A DNA stretch of 64,000 nucleotides, taken from positions 61,019 to 125,018 of the forward strand of contig NW_006763132.1 in NCBI RefSeq assembly GCF_000264905.1, read 5' to 3'. How positions within the stretch are numbered: the stretch's first letter is position 1; every line of letters starts with the position of its first letter. Source of the DNA: Stereum hirsutum FP-91666 SS1. Its lineage: Eukaryota > Basidiomycota > Agaricomycetes > Russulales > Stereaceae. The translations under genes were made by a program, and so were the position numbers. Under the pieces are notes generated by a model that was not told the DNA's origin, made no database searches, and saw only the letters and a list, made by a program, of their open reading frames with translations. This document shows positions 34,603 to 46,892 of this stretch, in pieces.

Positions 34603-35520
34603 GACGGTACGATCACGTCCCAATACGCCATCGTCAGTGGCAGCTTTCTTGGCGGTCGATGCTCTTTCTGCTAACGTTGCTCCTCCCACGTAGCATGGTG
34701 ATGCAGTCACGTCACCCCAAGGTAGACGGTTCCCCCTAGCGAGACGGATTCGCACATCAAGACGAAGACTACGTGTCTGCTCGTTATGGTCAGTGTCTCG
34801 CTGAGGGGCACCGTCGCACCTGGGGCGACCTGACTGTAGTTAGAGCATGAGCCTTCGCCTACAATCGATGAACGGTCGCCAAATACTAATCATGAGAGAA
34901 GGCTCGACGGTACGACCACGCTCCAATACGCCATCGTGAACTGCAGCTTTATTGGCGGTCTATGCACTTTCTGCTCACGCAGCTCATTCCACGTAGCATC
35001 GTGATGCTCAGAGCATGCGCCCGTCAACCATAGTGACAGAGGTGAAATATGTATCTTCACCTACGGACCATCAAAGACTAAGCTATCTTTCGAATAGCGC
35101 GACGTTCAAAGTCTAGAACGAATAAATCCACAAGAAATGAGCAGACGTAGTTCCGGATGTGGACAAGGGAACTCAGCCGTTTGCTTCGAGAAGGCTAACG
35201 TTGCTCCTTCCACCTAGCATCGTGGTAGTTAGAGAATATTATCAAGCTTAAGAAAAGGGTCGACGTCGACCATACGATCACGTTCCAATACGCCATCGTG
35301 AGCGACAGCGTTCTCGTCGGCCCTGCTATGCGCTTTCTGCTAACGTCGCTCCGTCCACGCAGCATCGTGACAGCCAAAGCATGCGCCCATCAAACAAAGT
35401 GACAGCGGTAAAAAGGTCATCTTCACCTACGCTCGACAAACGACCGTCAGATACTAGGCTAACAGATGGCGGAGAGTCTAGAATGAATAAAACCACAGAA
35501 AAGGTCAGCAAACGTAGTTT
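34603..35520. repeat. Degenerate tandem array, three ~300-360 bp units plus a partial one
   Basis: Units begin about 34603, 34903 and 35265. Each has the block AATACGCCATCGTgA followed within ~60 bases by CTTTCTGCTaACG and CCACGTAGCATcGTGATG. The second and third also share a block around ATCTTCACCTACG and GTGACAG. A partial copy (GCTAACGTTGCTCCTTCC) lies at about 35196. No long open frame is maintained. Confidence 0.65.
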
Positions 35521-35757
35521 TTGAGTCGAAAATAAGAGGACTCAGCCGTTTACTTCTAATAGGCGTGCTTCCGGATGGGCCACCCACCTCAGGTGCAAGA
35601 AGACGACGCAAAACCTCCACAGCACATCTCTACATTGAAAATTCGACACACATCGACGTTAGCATACATACACGCTTTATACCTTCGCACCGTCTCCACG
35701 CGCCACCGCCGAACTTAAAACTGCCATTCGCCAACCCACACCTCCCAAGATCTCCGC

Positions 35758-38700
35758 TCATTTCCCACTCCCACCCCCACCCCCACCAAACCTCGCCCTC
35801 AACTCCTTCCCAATCCTCGCATACTCCTCTAAACATTCCGGATTGCGGAGCGTAGCAGGATTGACGCTCGAGATCGGGGCGCCGTTGATTATCTGGCATC
35901 GGACGTGGATGAGATCGAGGGCGAGATGAGATGGATGAACGATGCAGGTCGTGAGTTGTAGGTTATTAACCGATTGTTGAACATGTAACGGGAAAAGGAA
36001 AGGAAGGAAAAGGAAAGAAAAAAGACGCACCTTCTTCACAGGAACCTCAACACGTTTCCCGTTCAGCGTGTGTGGTATATCCGAGACTTGAATGATCTTT
36101 TGCAAACAAAATCATGGCGGACGTATCAGCGTCTCCTCACTTCCACATCCACTTAAACTAAAAGGAAAATGAAAATCACCTCCGCAGGAACATGCCTCGC
36201 CGTCCTCATCCTCCTAATCTCTCCCCCCACAGCCCTCTTAAACTCCTCACTCACAACCTCCCCCTCCGGCATCTTCACGAACAGCACGACGCGCTCATCT
36301 ACGATTGTCCCGGTTGCGTCTTTGAGAGCTTGCCCGACGACGAGACAGTCGGATATTGTGTGTTTCTTTGGCGGAGTGCTCGACGCGGGCTGAGGGGTGC
36401 GAGACGGAGGCTGAGGGGTGCGAGACGGAGGATGAGGGGTACGAGACGGAGGCTGAGGGGTGCGAGACGGAGGCTGAGGGGCGGGTGAATGTGGGTGGGG
36501 AGAGGTGGCGCTGGCCGTTGTCGTGGTGGCGGAACCGTTGGTCGTGGTCGTGGCGGAACCATTCGCAGTGGTCGTGGCCGTGGGAGGAGGTAGAGTAGCA
36601 GGCGAAGCACCGAATTCGACTTCTAGCACTTCATAAATCTCCGCAGAGCCGAATCGTACGCCACCCGGGTTTCTGTGTACGAGAGCGTCATGTTAGCATA
36701 TGGTGAATCCAACGAAGGAGAATATGGAGATGAGACGGTTTGTGGAAGGTTGGATAGCGTAGAAGAAAGGATGGCGTTCGTAGAATAATATGACGGAACA
36801 GGTTCAAGGGAATGTGGAGAGGAATGAGAAACAAACGTACAACACCCCATCCGACCGTCCAAGCATGATCACGCCCCCCGCATTATCCATCCTCGATTTC
36901 GTGATAACGACATGATCTCCATGATCTACCCATCCCACCACCAAACAACCAACCCAATAAGTCAGTCCCATAGCCACCTCAAGCGATGCAAATAACCATT
37001 AAACGTAAACTCACACCAAACCCCCCTCTCGCCCTTCTCCCCACCCTCACCCTCACTCCGCATCTCCGGGAAATACGCATCCCTAAACCTCCCTTCCGCC
37101 CCCCTAACCTCCTCATCACTCGCCCCAAATCCAGCCAACGGCCAAAACCCCACCGGCATGCACGGAAACACCTTCTCACACACCAATTCTCCCGCCTCGT
37201 CCGGGGCCGCGCGGGTTCCGGTGGGGGTGTAGGCGCGGATGGCCATGCCGAGCATGCGGGTTTGGAGTTGGCCGCGGAAGACGGGGAGGGAGGTGTTCAT
37301 TCCTTTGAAAGGTGAATAGGGAAGGATGTGCGAGGGGAGGGAGGGAGGGAGAGGGGAATGGAGGGAAGGAAGGAGGAGGGTCAGTATATGCGCGGTTTCA
37401 AGTATCGGAGGAGAGGGAGGGAGGAAGGGGGCGGAGAGGAGGAGTGAGATGTGGAACGTGTGTAAGACGCGGAGTGAACATTCGAAGAATGCAGTGGTCG
37501 GAAGAGAGGAGGACGGGCAGTGGACGGATAGAACGTAATGAGGAATTGAAGTGGCAAACGACCCAAGACCAAAACCGAAGCTTCTCATAAAACAGCACCT
37601 GACGCACCAGCGAACAACGAACAAATATCCGTCCCGCCCGTAATACTCGCCAACAACACATCCTTCTTTATCCCTGAATAGACAAAATCGAACTGGGAGG
37701 GCGCGAGCGGCGAGCCGGTGCTGTGGATCTGGCGGAGGGTGGAGAGGGAGTGGTGGGCGATGGGGCGGTAGGATTTCTGTTGTAGGTGGGTGGGAATGGG
37801 AGATTAGTACGTGGGATGTTGGACGTGGTTCAGTTGAGGAGGAAGGGTTGGGACGGTCGGGGGCAAGGGAGGATAGGGAGCGAGGAAGGGGGAGGGAATA
37901 ACAGGGAAGGAATGATAGGAAGAGGGGAGAAAGAGAAGGATATGAAGAGGAGGGAGGAAGGGGATGGAGGAACGTGCGGGGATGGTCGCCGGTTGGTCGC
38001 CGGCGAAGGAAGTATGACGATGGAAGATAACGAAGGAATCATGCCGGCGAGGGAAGGGAGGATAGGCAAGGACGACAGGCTCTGTGTAGGTTACGAAAAA
38101 GAAGAACTCACAGCCAACCCATCCAAATACTTCGCACTCGTGCCAAAAATCGTAATACCCAGCTCATCGACCAGCCTCCAGAGATAACCCGGCTCTTTGA
38201 GGGGCGAACCGTCGTAGAGGACGAGGGTGGAGCCGGCGGAAAGACCGCCGATGAGGAAGTTCCACATCATCCATCCGCTATGTGGGTTTTCGGCGCCGTG
38301 ATTGGATGGAAGAGGAGAGAGGGGAGGGAGGGGTTAGCGGAATGTATGGGAGATACTTATATGACGCGAGACAAATACACGGGTTGGAAGGAATTGAACA
38401 ACGCACGTCGTCGTATAATAAAAGAAGACGTCCTGCGGCTTCAAATCCGCGCATATAACGAGCTCCTTCTTCGCCTGTATCAACATCCCCCCCGCCCGAT
38501 GAACGATCGCTTTCGGTCTGCCTAGATGCGCATACATCCACTGCGTCAGCCATCACACACGCTTTCATACTAATAAGAAAGAAGCGGAAGGGTAGGAGGT
38601 GGCAGAGGCAGGGATAGGGGCAGGAAACGCAATGACGTACCGGTAGTCCCCGAACTAAACAAAACCCAAAGCGGCCAATCGAATCCCATCCTGCACCACT

Positions 38701-40139
38701 CAATCTCTCCCTCTCCCTCCCCCTTCCCATCCACATCCACCCTCCTCCCCAGCCCCTTCTCTCCCGCCTCCTTCCCCCTCCTCCGAAACTCTTCAAACCG
38801 CACGACATCATCATACCCCAGACTTTCGAGCGTAGGCAGGCCGGAGGTTAGGGAGGATGGAAGGGGCGATATGAGTATGACTGTGGGTCGAATTGGTGTA
38901 GGTTTCGACGTGGAGGAGGCAGAGGGGGAAATGGAGGAGGCTTGAAGACCAGAGAGTAGAGAAGCGAGCTTAGGAAGGTGTGGGTGCACCTTGGCATTAT
39001 ACACGACCGCATCGACCGCGAATATCACTTTCGGCTTGACCTGTTCGAATCTAGGACGTGGTCGTATGTTCGTGGGTTATATATAGACGTTATTGTAAGT
39101 CATATATAGAAGGTGGATGTACGAGTTTGGGAATCAGGTGGCAGAATGGGGAGGAAGGAAGGAGGGAAGGCGAGGATAGGGGCATAATAGGCGCCCAAGC
39201 TCAAGCCTAATAAGAAGGAGACGCACCGTTCGAGGACGCCGGACGGTCCAAAGTCTGCCGCTGCGCTGACCCAGATGCAACCTATCACATCACATCGCCC
39301 CATCAGCTCTCAAAATCTCGTATCCGAGTAGAGTAGAGTAGAGTAGCAGTCAACGAAGAACTCACCAATCGCCGCCGCAGCCAAACACGCCGCCACGTTC
39401 TCCTGCTCGCCACAACGTACCCGTCAGCCAACGCATTTCTCCCGTCCCGAACACGAAAAAGGAAGAGATCAAGAGAAGGAGAGATGGAGAAAGAGACGTA
39501 CGATGCAATTCGACGAATACGACGCTACCCTATCTCCAGGCAGCAGCCCAAGCTCAAGCAGCCCCGACACGAGATCCGCGACGAGTGCGTAGAGCGCGGC
39601 GTAGGATACGCGACGGAGGGGCGGGGTGGGGAGTTGCGGGGTTGGTTCGACTGTGTCCGACGTTCAATGTCAGACTCAATTCCCGCACACGAAGGAATTA
39701 CTGGCGGTGGTAGGGGGGACGTACGAGCTTCGATGAGAGCGATTTTGTTCTCGTCCCGACACCAGAGCATGTTTTCCGCCCAGTTCAGTTTCGCGTCTTT
39801 GAACCATGGAGGATTATCACATGGTTTCTTCGTCGTGTCGACGACGTGTGCTTTCCTTCCTCCTTGCCCCTTCCCTCCTGTTCCTGTTCCTGCTCCTGCT
39901 CCTTCACCGCCTTCTCCTGCATCGGAAGCGGCGCCCTTTTCGCCTATGATACCCGTCTCGTCCCATACGGCATCCCAAAACAAATCCACATGATCAATAC
40001 TCCACTGATAGAGGTCTGCGTAGGTCTTTAGCGGAGGTTCGAGCTGGTGCCGAGCGTTAATGGAGCGGAGGAGGGCGTAGGTGCGTGTGGCTGAGGGATT
40101 TGGGGGAGTCCAGAGAGGTGGGGAGTCTACTCGATCCAT
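35758..40139 (-). CDS. Acetoacetyl-CoA synthetase (ANL superfamily)
   Basis: ATP-dependent ligase forming acetoacetyl-CoA from acetoacetate, cytosolic, feeding sterol and lipid synthesis or ketone use. The start MDRVDSPPLWTPPNPSAT is followed by YQWSIDHVDLFWDAVWDE and DNPPWFKDAKLNWAENMLW, the ACAS N-terminal domain. Then YSSNCIENVAACLAAAAIG, the P-loop-like FSSGTTGRPKAIVH, ELGITIFGTSAKYLDGL, SITGGTDICSLFAGA, LQTRMLGMAIRAYTPTG, DHGDHVV, SRMDNAGGVIMLGRSDGV, NPGGVRFGSAEIYEVLE and the catalytic-lysine region HTLNGKRVEVPVKK. The C-terminus is KELRARFGGGGGGSGK. All adenylation and C-terminal domain motifs are present. Oddities: an extra Thr/Ala/Asn then Pro/Ser-rich insertion in the C-terminal domain encoded by a 21-bp minisatellite, a Gly-rich spacer in exon 1, and several introns of about 300 nt with strong strand asymmetry. 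Confidence 0.93.
36388..36481 (-). repeat. 21-bp coding minisatellite, 4.5 copies, in acetoacetyl-CoA synthetase
   Basis: The plus-strand unit is ggctgaggggtgcgagacgg plus a; five starts at 36388, 36409, 36430, 36451 and 36472 (last partial). It encodes PPSRTPQ heptads between ASATSPHPHSPAPQ and ASSTPPKKHTISDC. The length is a multiple of three, so the frame is kept. Confidence 0.9.
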
Positions 40140-40301
40140 GATCCTGTACTGGGAGCTTGACGATTGTACGCGAGAGAGAGAGATGAGCTGGCCGGAATGA
40201 ATGAAGATACGACGACTGGAACAGACGCACTTGATTCAGAGGCAACAGGGTTAACAAGAGCGGAGTTATCCATCTACCTCCGACGCTGACGCCGTGCGGG
40301 A

Positions 40302-40337
40302 TTCCTCCCTTTCCTCCCTTTCCTCCCTTTCCTCCCT
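40302..40337. repeat. 9-bp microsatellite, four copies
   Basis: Four perfect copies of ttcctccct, about 160 bases upstream of the acetoacetyl-CoA synthetase start (its promoter side). The pyrimidine-rich tract may influence transcription, but nothing more can be said. Confidence 0.9.
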
Positions 40338-40339
40338 TT

Positions 40340-43049
40340 CGTTCGCGAATTCGGATAGGGTGGGGTGAGACGATTGGGCCTTGTGATTGAGATGTGCTGG
40401 CGAGTTGCTTAGAGCGGTTGGTTGTGTTCACAGGGATTGAGTTGGTCGGAAGGCCGAATGTGAACTTTGGTGGAGAGGTTCTGAAGGGAAGCGCCGGAAG
40501 GACGGAAGGGTGGGTGGCGAGGAAGAATGTGTGGCGTGGCGTGCTACGGGTTTTGTTCGATTGTTGAAATTGTAGAGCTTCGAATGAGGATGTAACAAGT
40601 GGTACATGAGTGTAAAATACAGGACAAAATCGTAGGTTGAAGCTTTGAGTCGAGCTCAACGGTCTTGAGGGAGAGCGATGACGTCATACTGCGTTCAAAA
40701 TTTGTTGCTAGTCGTGGCAACACAGGACATCTTTATTCACAACCGCCATCCTCGTCCCATCTTCATCTTCGTCCCATTATCATGCGCTTTCACTCTCTTC
40801 TTCACTGTGCCAGTACGGCTTATGTGGATTCAGGGCGCGCAGAATCACTCCTACAGGAAGAGCGGACTTTTTGACGAGGGTTCATATCGGAGACTCCCTC
40901 TTGCCTCTTGCAATCGTATGCGATGTTTATATTCCTAAGAGACTGCTAGCATCATGTAGATCCTTCCAGGATGTCTTGTTGCTCTGTGTAAATCGCGCTA
41001 TCCGCTGCACAGGAAATCCTAGATACCCTCAGCTCTGGCAGCATCTAGGACGTCGCCTGAATCTCAATCGATTGTTCTCTACTATGCTCAACCGCACCTC
41101 TCTGGCCTTCAATCGATATCTTGCTTTACGCCTATATAACCCATCAAAGTCGCCGTCGCATCTCTTGTCTTGCTCGTATAGCCCGACCCAGCTCTCGTCA
41201 GTCCTCAGCCTCGTATATGGCTATGCTCTCTCATTCTATTCTTTTCATCGTCTATCTCTGCCCTTTTCGTCTTTGCTCCCCGCTCTCCATCTATGAACTT
41301 TATATCCTCTTTCGTTGCCTCTCCGCGCTCATCTGGTGTCTCCTGCTCCCATGAGCGCTTTGTCTGATAGCGGCTGAGGGACGTGAAAGTTCCTCGTCGC
41401 CAGTCTTTCTGCTATCTTCAGCTTAGTTATTCCTCTACGACAACTCATTATTGTTCACAAAAGTACAATCTCAGAGACGGGATTCGAGGTCCTACGGTGC
41501 CTTGCAGTCCGTCCCCCTCGTATCTTTTCCTCGTTTCTCTTCATCGCAGCCCAATCCGAACTATCTAATGCACCAGCTTTATAATAATACTTTCTCTCGA
41601 TCGTTCTGGAACACCGTGTCTACTGAAAGTTGAGGGATTCGACTCTCACAACTACGTGTCTGTCTGTCTGGCCTCCTATCTGCAGCACAGGATCGTTATG
41701 ACTGACGCTCGCTCGGGTTGGTGTATCAAGCAGGATGCGCTGTAGACAGGTACTTATAACAACTGCTACAACGTCAGCGTCAACCTTATTCCTTTCGAAT
41801 GTCCTTACGAGTTTCCTGCTCCTTCATCTCCGAGGCAAACTCCAGCTTCAGCTGGGCTGGGTCAATACCTGACTCTGCCTCGATCACCATGAGTGCTTTC
41901 TAGTCTCTTCTGACCCGCACTACATATTTTCATTCTTTCGTTTCCTTATCATTATCTATCGCTCTTGCACTCGCACCCTCGGAGACGTACTCTGCACACG
42001 AGAAACGCCTGCTCTCTGCCGGCCAAACTTCCTTCCTTCAAGTTCCTGCCTCCAATTCTCCTTCTTCAAGCTCGTCTTTGTCTTTTTCGCCGTTCGTCCC
42101 GGTTCATTCCTCTAGAATCGAATCACGGCGTACGGTTCTCGCACGCTATATACTGAAGTCAAGCTAATAGTAGTACTAGGCAGACCTCTGCACAGCCAAA
42201 AGAGGCATTGAAGGCAAGTTTGGTGGATGTGTTGAGGTACACGAGAATGTGCGATATATCATGCTCTTTATTAGTCTCTAGTGCTTATTGATGTTTGTAA
42301 ACGGACCATGTTTGCATCATCTCGCTCTGAAGCTGCCTTTGATCGTAGGCCATCACCGCTAGCCAGTATAGGTCTTGTCACCCCTACGATTGCCTTTGTC
42401 GGTTTCTCCACCTTGCCCGCGATCGCCATATGCACTCTGCCCTTTCCTTTCATCTGGTCTTGAAATTGTTGATCAGTTCTATGTGGACGCTGCCTCGGGA
42501 ATAGGTGCGCCAAAGCCACTCAATCATTCCACGCCTTCGATGCTAACTGGACCGTCACAAACGGGCCACCGCAACCACAGATTTCACCCCTTGAACGCCA
42601 GCCTTCCATATCGACTTTACTAAGCTGGAAGATATCACTGCTCCCTCCGCCCTTCCTCTTCAAGCCTCCCCAACATACACGAATCCGATTTTTGAGTGAT
42701 ATCAACTTAGGCAAAAGGCGCAATCTGTACGAACTCTATATGGTACGTTCCCTTTGGTTATTTGTCGTCACAATATGTTGCGTACGATACACTGCTGGTT
42801 AAGACCCACTTCTCCTCTGCCAAGTTATTATGAGTAAGCTACGTGTTCTCGATGAGGGAAGCTGACAGATCCTTGTCGTTAGTCATGCTAGTGGTCCATG
42901 CTCGAAATGGATCTGCTGATCGTCCTTGTTGCGGTGTCCATTGCGCTCACAGCGGACGTACTTAACACTGATTTGTTTCCCAACATTTCACTTCAGATAG
43001 GCTTCCCATCATACTCCTGCACCCTCAAATCAGCTCGCATAGTCAAAAC
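40340..43049. other. 2.7 kb without a recognisable gene
   Basis: Open frames at 40665-41354 (+), 41383-42156 (+) and 42271-42723 (both strands) show no family resemblance. The region is pyrimidine-rich on the plus strand. It could hold an untranslated or decayed gene. The last ~200 bases are the promoter side of the NmrA-like gene. Confidence 0.45.
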
Positions 43050-44316
43050 ATGGTCAAAGTTGCAATCGCTGGCGGGTCTGGAAACATCGGTGCGAATATC
43101 GTTGATGCGTACGTCACCTAGACTCTCCATCGCCTCACTTCTTCTCCAACACTGCGATGTTATGCACATTGACGTGAAATTATAGCATCCTCGCGGCGGG
43201 AAAACACACCCCTATCATACTCTCTCGGTCGTCCAAGCCCATCGAATCGAAAGCCGAAGTTCGTGTGGTCGACTACTCGAACCACACCAGCCTCGTCTCC
43301 GCACTTGAAGGTATTCACACCGTCATCGTCACTCTCTTCACCGCGAATGCGACGGAAGCGGCTGGAAGCCAGCTCGCCCTCCTCAAGGCAGCGAAAGAAG
43401 TAGGCGTAAAGAGGTTTGCGCCGTCTGAGTGGGCCGCCAGAGTACGTTTGATATTTTCCGGTTCATTCATGAATGGTCCAAAATGCTCATTGTGATCGCT
43501 ATTTGGTACGGTGTGTGCGAACAGGACAATACTACCTTCTACGTGTACCCTCCCAAGATCGAAGTCTGGGACGCTGTGAAGAGGTCTGGGCTAGAAGTGA
43601 CGCGGTTCATTCCAGGGTGAGTTTACTATCCGTCCTAAGGCTCCCATTCATACGCCATGTCTATCATTTTACACCTATGCTGACCTCACACACTGTATCC
43701 GCACCAAAAGCATCTACATCAACATGTTCGCCGGTGGATCCAACCTGCCCACCGAAAGGGAAGCTGTCGCCCATTTCGAACCTGGAAAGCTGCTCCTCGA
43801 TGTCCGTGCCGGAACCGTGTACATTCCAGGAGACGGTACGGAGAAGATGGCGTTTACCTCCGCTCAGGACACTGGGAAATTTGTCGCTGCGAGCCTGGAT
43901 CTCGATAAGTGGGAGGACGAGAGTGGTATCGTGGGAGAGACGACGACGTGGAATGAGGTCATAGATGTCGCGGAGAAGATAACTGGGAAGAAGTTACAGA
44001 GGACTTACCTCAAGGAGGGTGATAGCGAGACGGCGAAGAAGTTGCTAGAGAGGGACTTCTATTCTTCGGTATCTTACCCTGCTGTCTCTTTTTTTTGCGT
44101 CGCTAACTAAGCCCACCTTTCCACGTCGTTTCACTATGATCTCCCTTCTGGGTATCCCGCGTGCACCAGCTCACCAAGTCCGTCGTCGCTGGCCACTGGG
44201 TCGTGGAACCGACCTTGAACAACAGACTACCCGACATCCACCCACTCACCGTTGAGCAATATCTTCGCAAGTACTGGGAGGGTGCAGACTGGTCAACCCC
44301 CGTTAGTGCCGTATGA
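43050..44316 (+). CDS. NmrA-like/isoflavone-reductase-like NAD(P)-binding protein, 303 aa (paralog 2)
   Basis: Atypical short-chain reductase of the NmrA/PCBER group. Exons 43050-43108, 43186-43441, 43525-43616, 43711-44068 and 44170-44316 (59, 256, 92, 358, 147 nt) give exactly 303 residues. The start MVKVAIAGGSGNIGAN carries the GxxGxxG dinucleotide motif. Further landmarks are KHTPIILSRSSKPIES, VDYSNHTSLVSALEGIHTVI, GVKRFAPSEWAAR, KIEVWDAVKRSGLEVTRFIP, YINMFAGGSNLPTE, FTSAQDTGKFVAASLDLDKW and the tail VEQYLRKYWEGADW. No frameshift is seen. The fourth intron ends in AAAAG, an unusual acceptor fixed by the paralog alignment. Members act as reductases of phenolic/small-molecule substrates or as redox sensors; which applies here is unknown. 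Confidence 0.92.
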
Positions 44317-46892
44317 ATTGTGTAAACACGGTGACGTCCATGGTAATCGAATGTAGAGGTATGGTTTATGGTCTGGAAGTCTCGGATCGCCGTCTTTCAG
44401 ATGAAATATAACTAGTATTCCGGGAACTCGACGGATGTGGCCCATCCAGGAGGGGTGCCACTCCGGCTGCTGGCTGGAATATCAACATCACGTGCTGGCG
44501 ACGCGGCTGCGTACCCCCTCTTGCCTAACTTTGTCTGCTCATCCTTGCCATTCCCGAATTTCAAGGTCGAGTCACAGTCTTCTGGTTTCCAGCTCTCCGA
44601 CCTCAATGCTTGACATCTCTGGGGCCTCTTGAGGGGTGCATCTGCTAGTATCTAGCTACGACACTCACGGGGCCGCCATGAGTATCGCACGCCACTATTC
44701 CTCCAACGGTGCAATGGAAGGTGGCTCTCTCGGAGATGATGGTTCCAACGCCTACCCACAATATTCCCTGATGGCGACGCTGTGCTTGCTGCCGTTGTCT
44801 GCTACCTCACGCCGGTGAGAACGTAGTCGTCGGTCACGACCTCTGTCTTGAGGGCCAAGAACCGATCTGAAGCCTATGCATTGTCTTCGACCCCGCACCA
44901 TAATATATGGCCTCTTGAAAATCATTTCTCGGAGACGAATCTCCGCTGTAACGAGATGGGAGATCCCACTCTTTATGAGTCACCTTTTGTGGTGAATACC
45001 CAGCCCCGTTGCAGCAGTACTCTCTACATAATCTGAGCGTAGACGCTTGTGACTCAGTCTAGTGACTCCACAACGGAACCGCCGTTGGTCGTGAATGCTT
45101 GGCTTACTAACGATGACGACATCTAAGTACGCGCTACACAATGCTCTGCCGTTGCCATCACCCTCGTTGGTGCTGGGTGTAGGTCCTCCGACGTCCACTT
45201 GGTCGACAATGACGATAAATGACGATATCTTTGCCTTTCTGGAACACCATTGTTCGCCTCTGACAACACTCTCCGCGATAAAACAGGCTTGGCCTCTTCT
45301 TGACTCATAACCAGAATCATCGTCTCGGAGGTAGTCAGCGGTAGGCGTCTGCCAGTGTCTGCCTAGGTCTTTCGATTTGACTACTAGAGAGCTGCAGCTG
45401 CTTTGTGCGACTTGCTCGCAGAACTCCTTCCCATCATGGGTGGAGCTTGAGTGGCGCAGCTCTATTCTATCAAGTATTACTCTGAGCGTTTGTGGCTACG
45501 AGTTCAGTGGACCTTGACTTATACGGCGTGCATCCCCTAGAATGCTCATTGTAACAGAGTAACATTCATTCTGTCTCAGACAAAGAACCGGCTCCGAGAA
45601 TAGCGAGTCCGAATCCTTTGGCTTGACTCAGATGAGCACCTTCACGTACTCCAAATGGTAGCGGTTTTGCATGAATAGCGCGTACGGAGATTGCAGCGGT
45701 ATAATAACCCTTCATCTTGTGCTATGGAGGGCACGTCGAATTTTTTTTCCTTCATCTCACATATGGCTCTTTGTCTTATCCAAACTTATGTGCACTGTGG
45801 AAGATGATGTAGGGACAGGTCTGTGATTCATCTTGTTTGGCTGCTCTCAGTGATGAGCGTATACGACATCGCATGAACCTGGATCTATTGCTCTGGGATG
45901 ACTTTCAATGGAAAATTGACTGACTACCTGTTTCCTTGGGATACATGGACAAGAGGCTTCATTTCACTCACTTTTCTCTCTTGTTTGACAGGTTCAAGCG
46001 ACGTTCAGTGTCGTGGTGGCCATGGTCGTGTAAGTGTCTTGGCTGCACTGGGAATTGATACCTTTCTGATGGCGTCTAAGCTCCAACAATAACCAGACTT
46101 CTAATAAATAGATCAAGTTGTTTCTGACCATCGAGTCGAGAGATTGTACCTCCCGTCCATATTTCGCCAGCTGTTTGACTTCCCCATCAATAATCCCATT
46201 ATGTGCGTCAAGTAAGTGTTCGACTTCCCCGTTCTCCCCGCATCACATCATGCCTTCGCCAAATGAATGGTCGTGCAACACACATTTCGAGAATCCCTTC
46301 GAAGACAACGAATTGTTTATTCATCGTGTGCGCCAAATCCTGTCCTACTCCTCCAACCTACGGAAGCTAAGTTGGTGGCTCCGTGGCTGCCTCATCACCG
46401 GGTGCGTCCGAACGGTCTTTCTTCCACAACCCTTCATCTACTTACTTATGTTGTCGAACTTGTCCACTACGATATATGCTGGAATACCGTGCGATTCGAA
46501 TACAGAATACCGAAATGCGTTCAAACTTCAAGTTCACTCTCGGAATTTACAGCTCGGATTAGGCATCTCTCCGCTGCATAAGTTATATCTTTCTTCGGTT
46601 CCGACACGCTGAAGTCCTTGCCTTGATTAGCAGTCTCTATTTCCGTTTTTAAGCTTGATGCGGCTACGGTGCTGGTCGCATGACATCATTGTCCGTCTTC
46701 TACTATAGCTCAGCATGGTGCGAATGAAGATCCGCCTTCAAGCCTCCTTCGTAGTATAAAAGTCCCTCGTCGTTTCTGATTTCCACAACTTCCACTTTTT
46801 CGTCCGAGGTGCGCCATCAGTTCTTCGTATCTTTGTAACCCCCATTTTCTGAGTAATCACGAACGCTTCATCGCTCATTCCAGCGAGATAGT
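44317..46892. other. 2.6 kb without a recognisable gene
   Basis: Open frames such as 46118-46612 (+) and 44412-44606 (-) are not recognised and cannot be chained with confidence. The right end is the promoter side of the MYND gene; a TATA-like TATAAA is at 46756-46761. Confidence 0.45.

Noticed and set aside
36986..37538. Plus-strand open frames rich in Gly/Glu/Arg
   Set aside because: They arise from the purine-rich antisense of synthetase introns and exons.
40057..40659. Minus-strand 200-residue open frame upstream of and overlapping the synthetase start
   Set aside because: It overlaps synthetase exon 1 in another frame, contains the 9-bp microsatellite as a GGK repeat, and shows no family resemblance; most likely promoter/5' UTR sequence.
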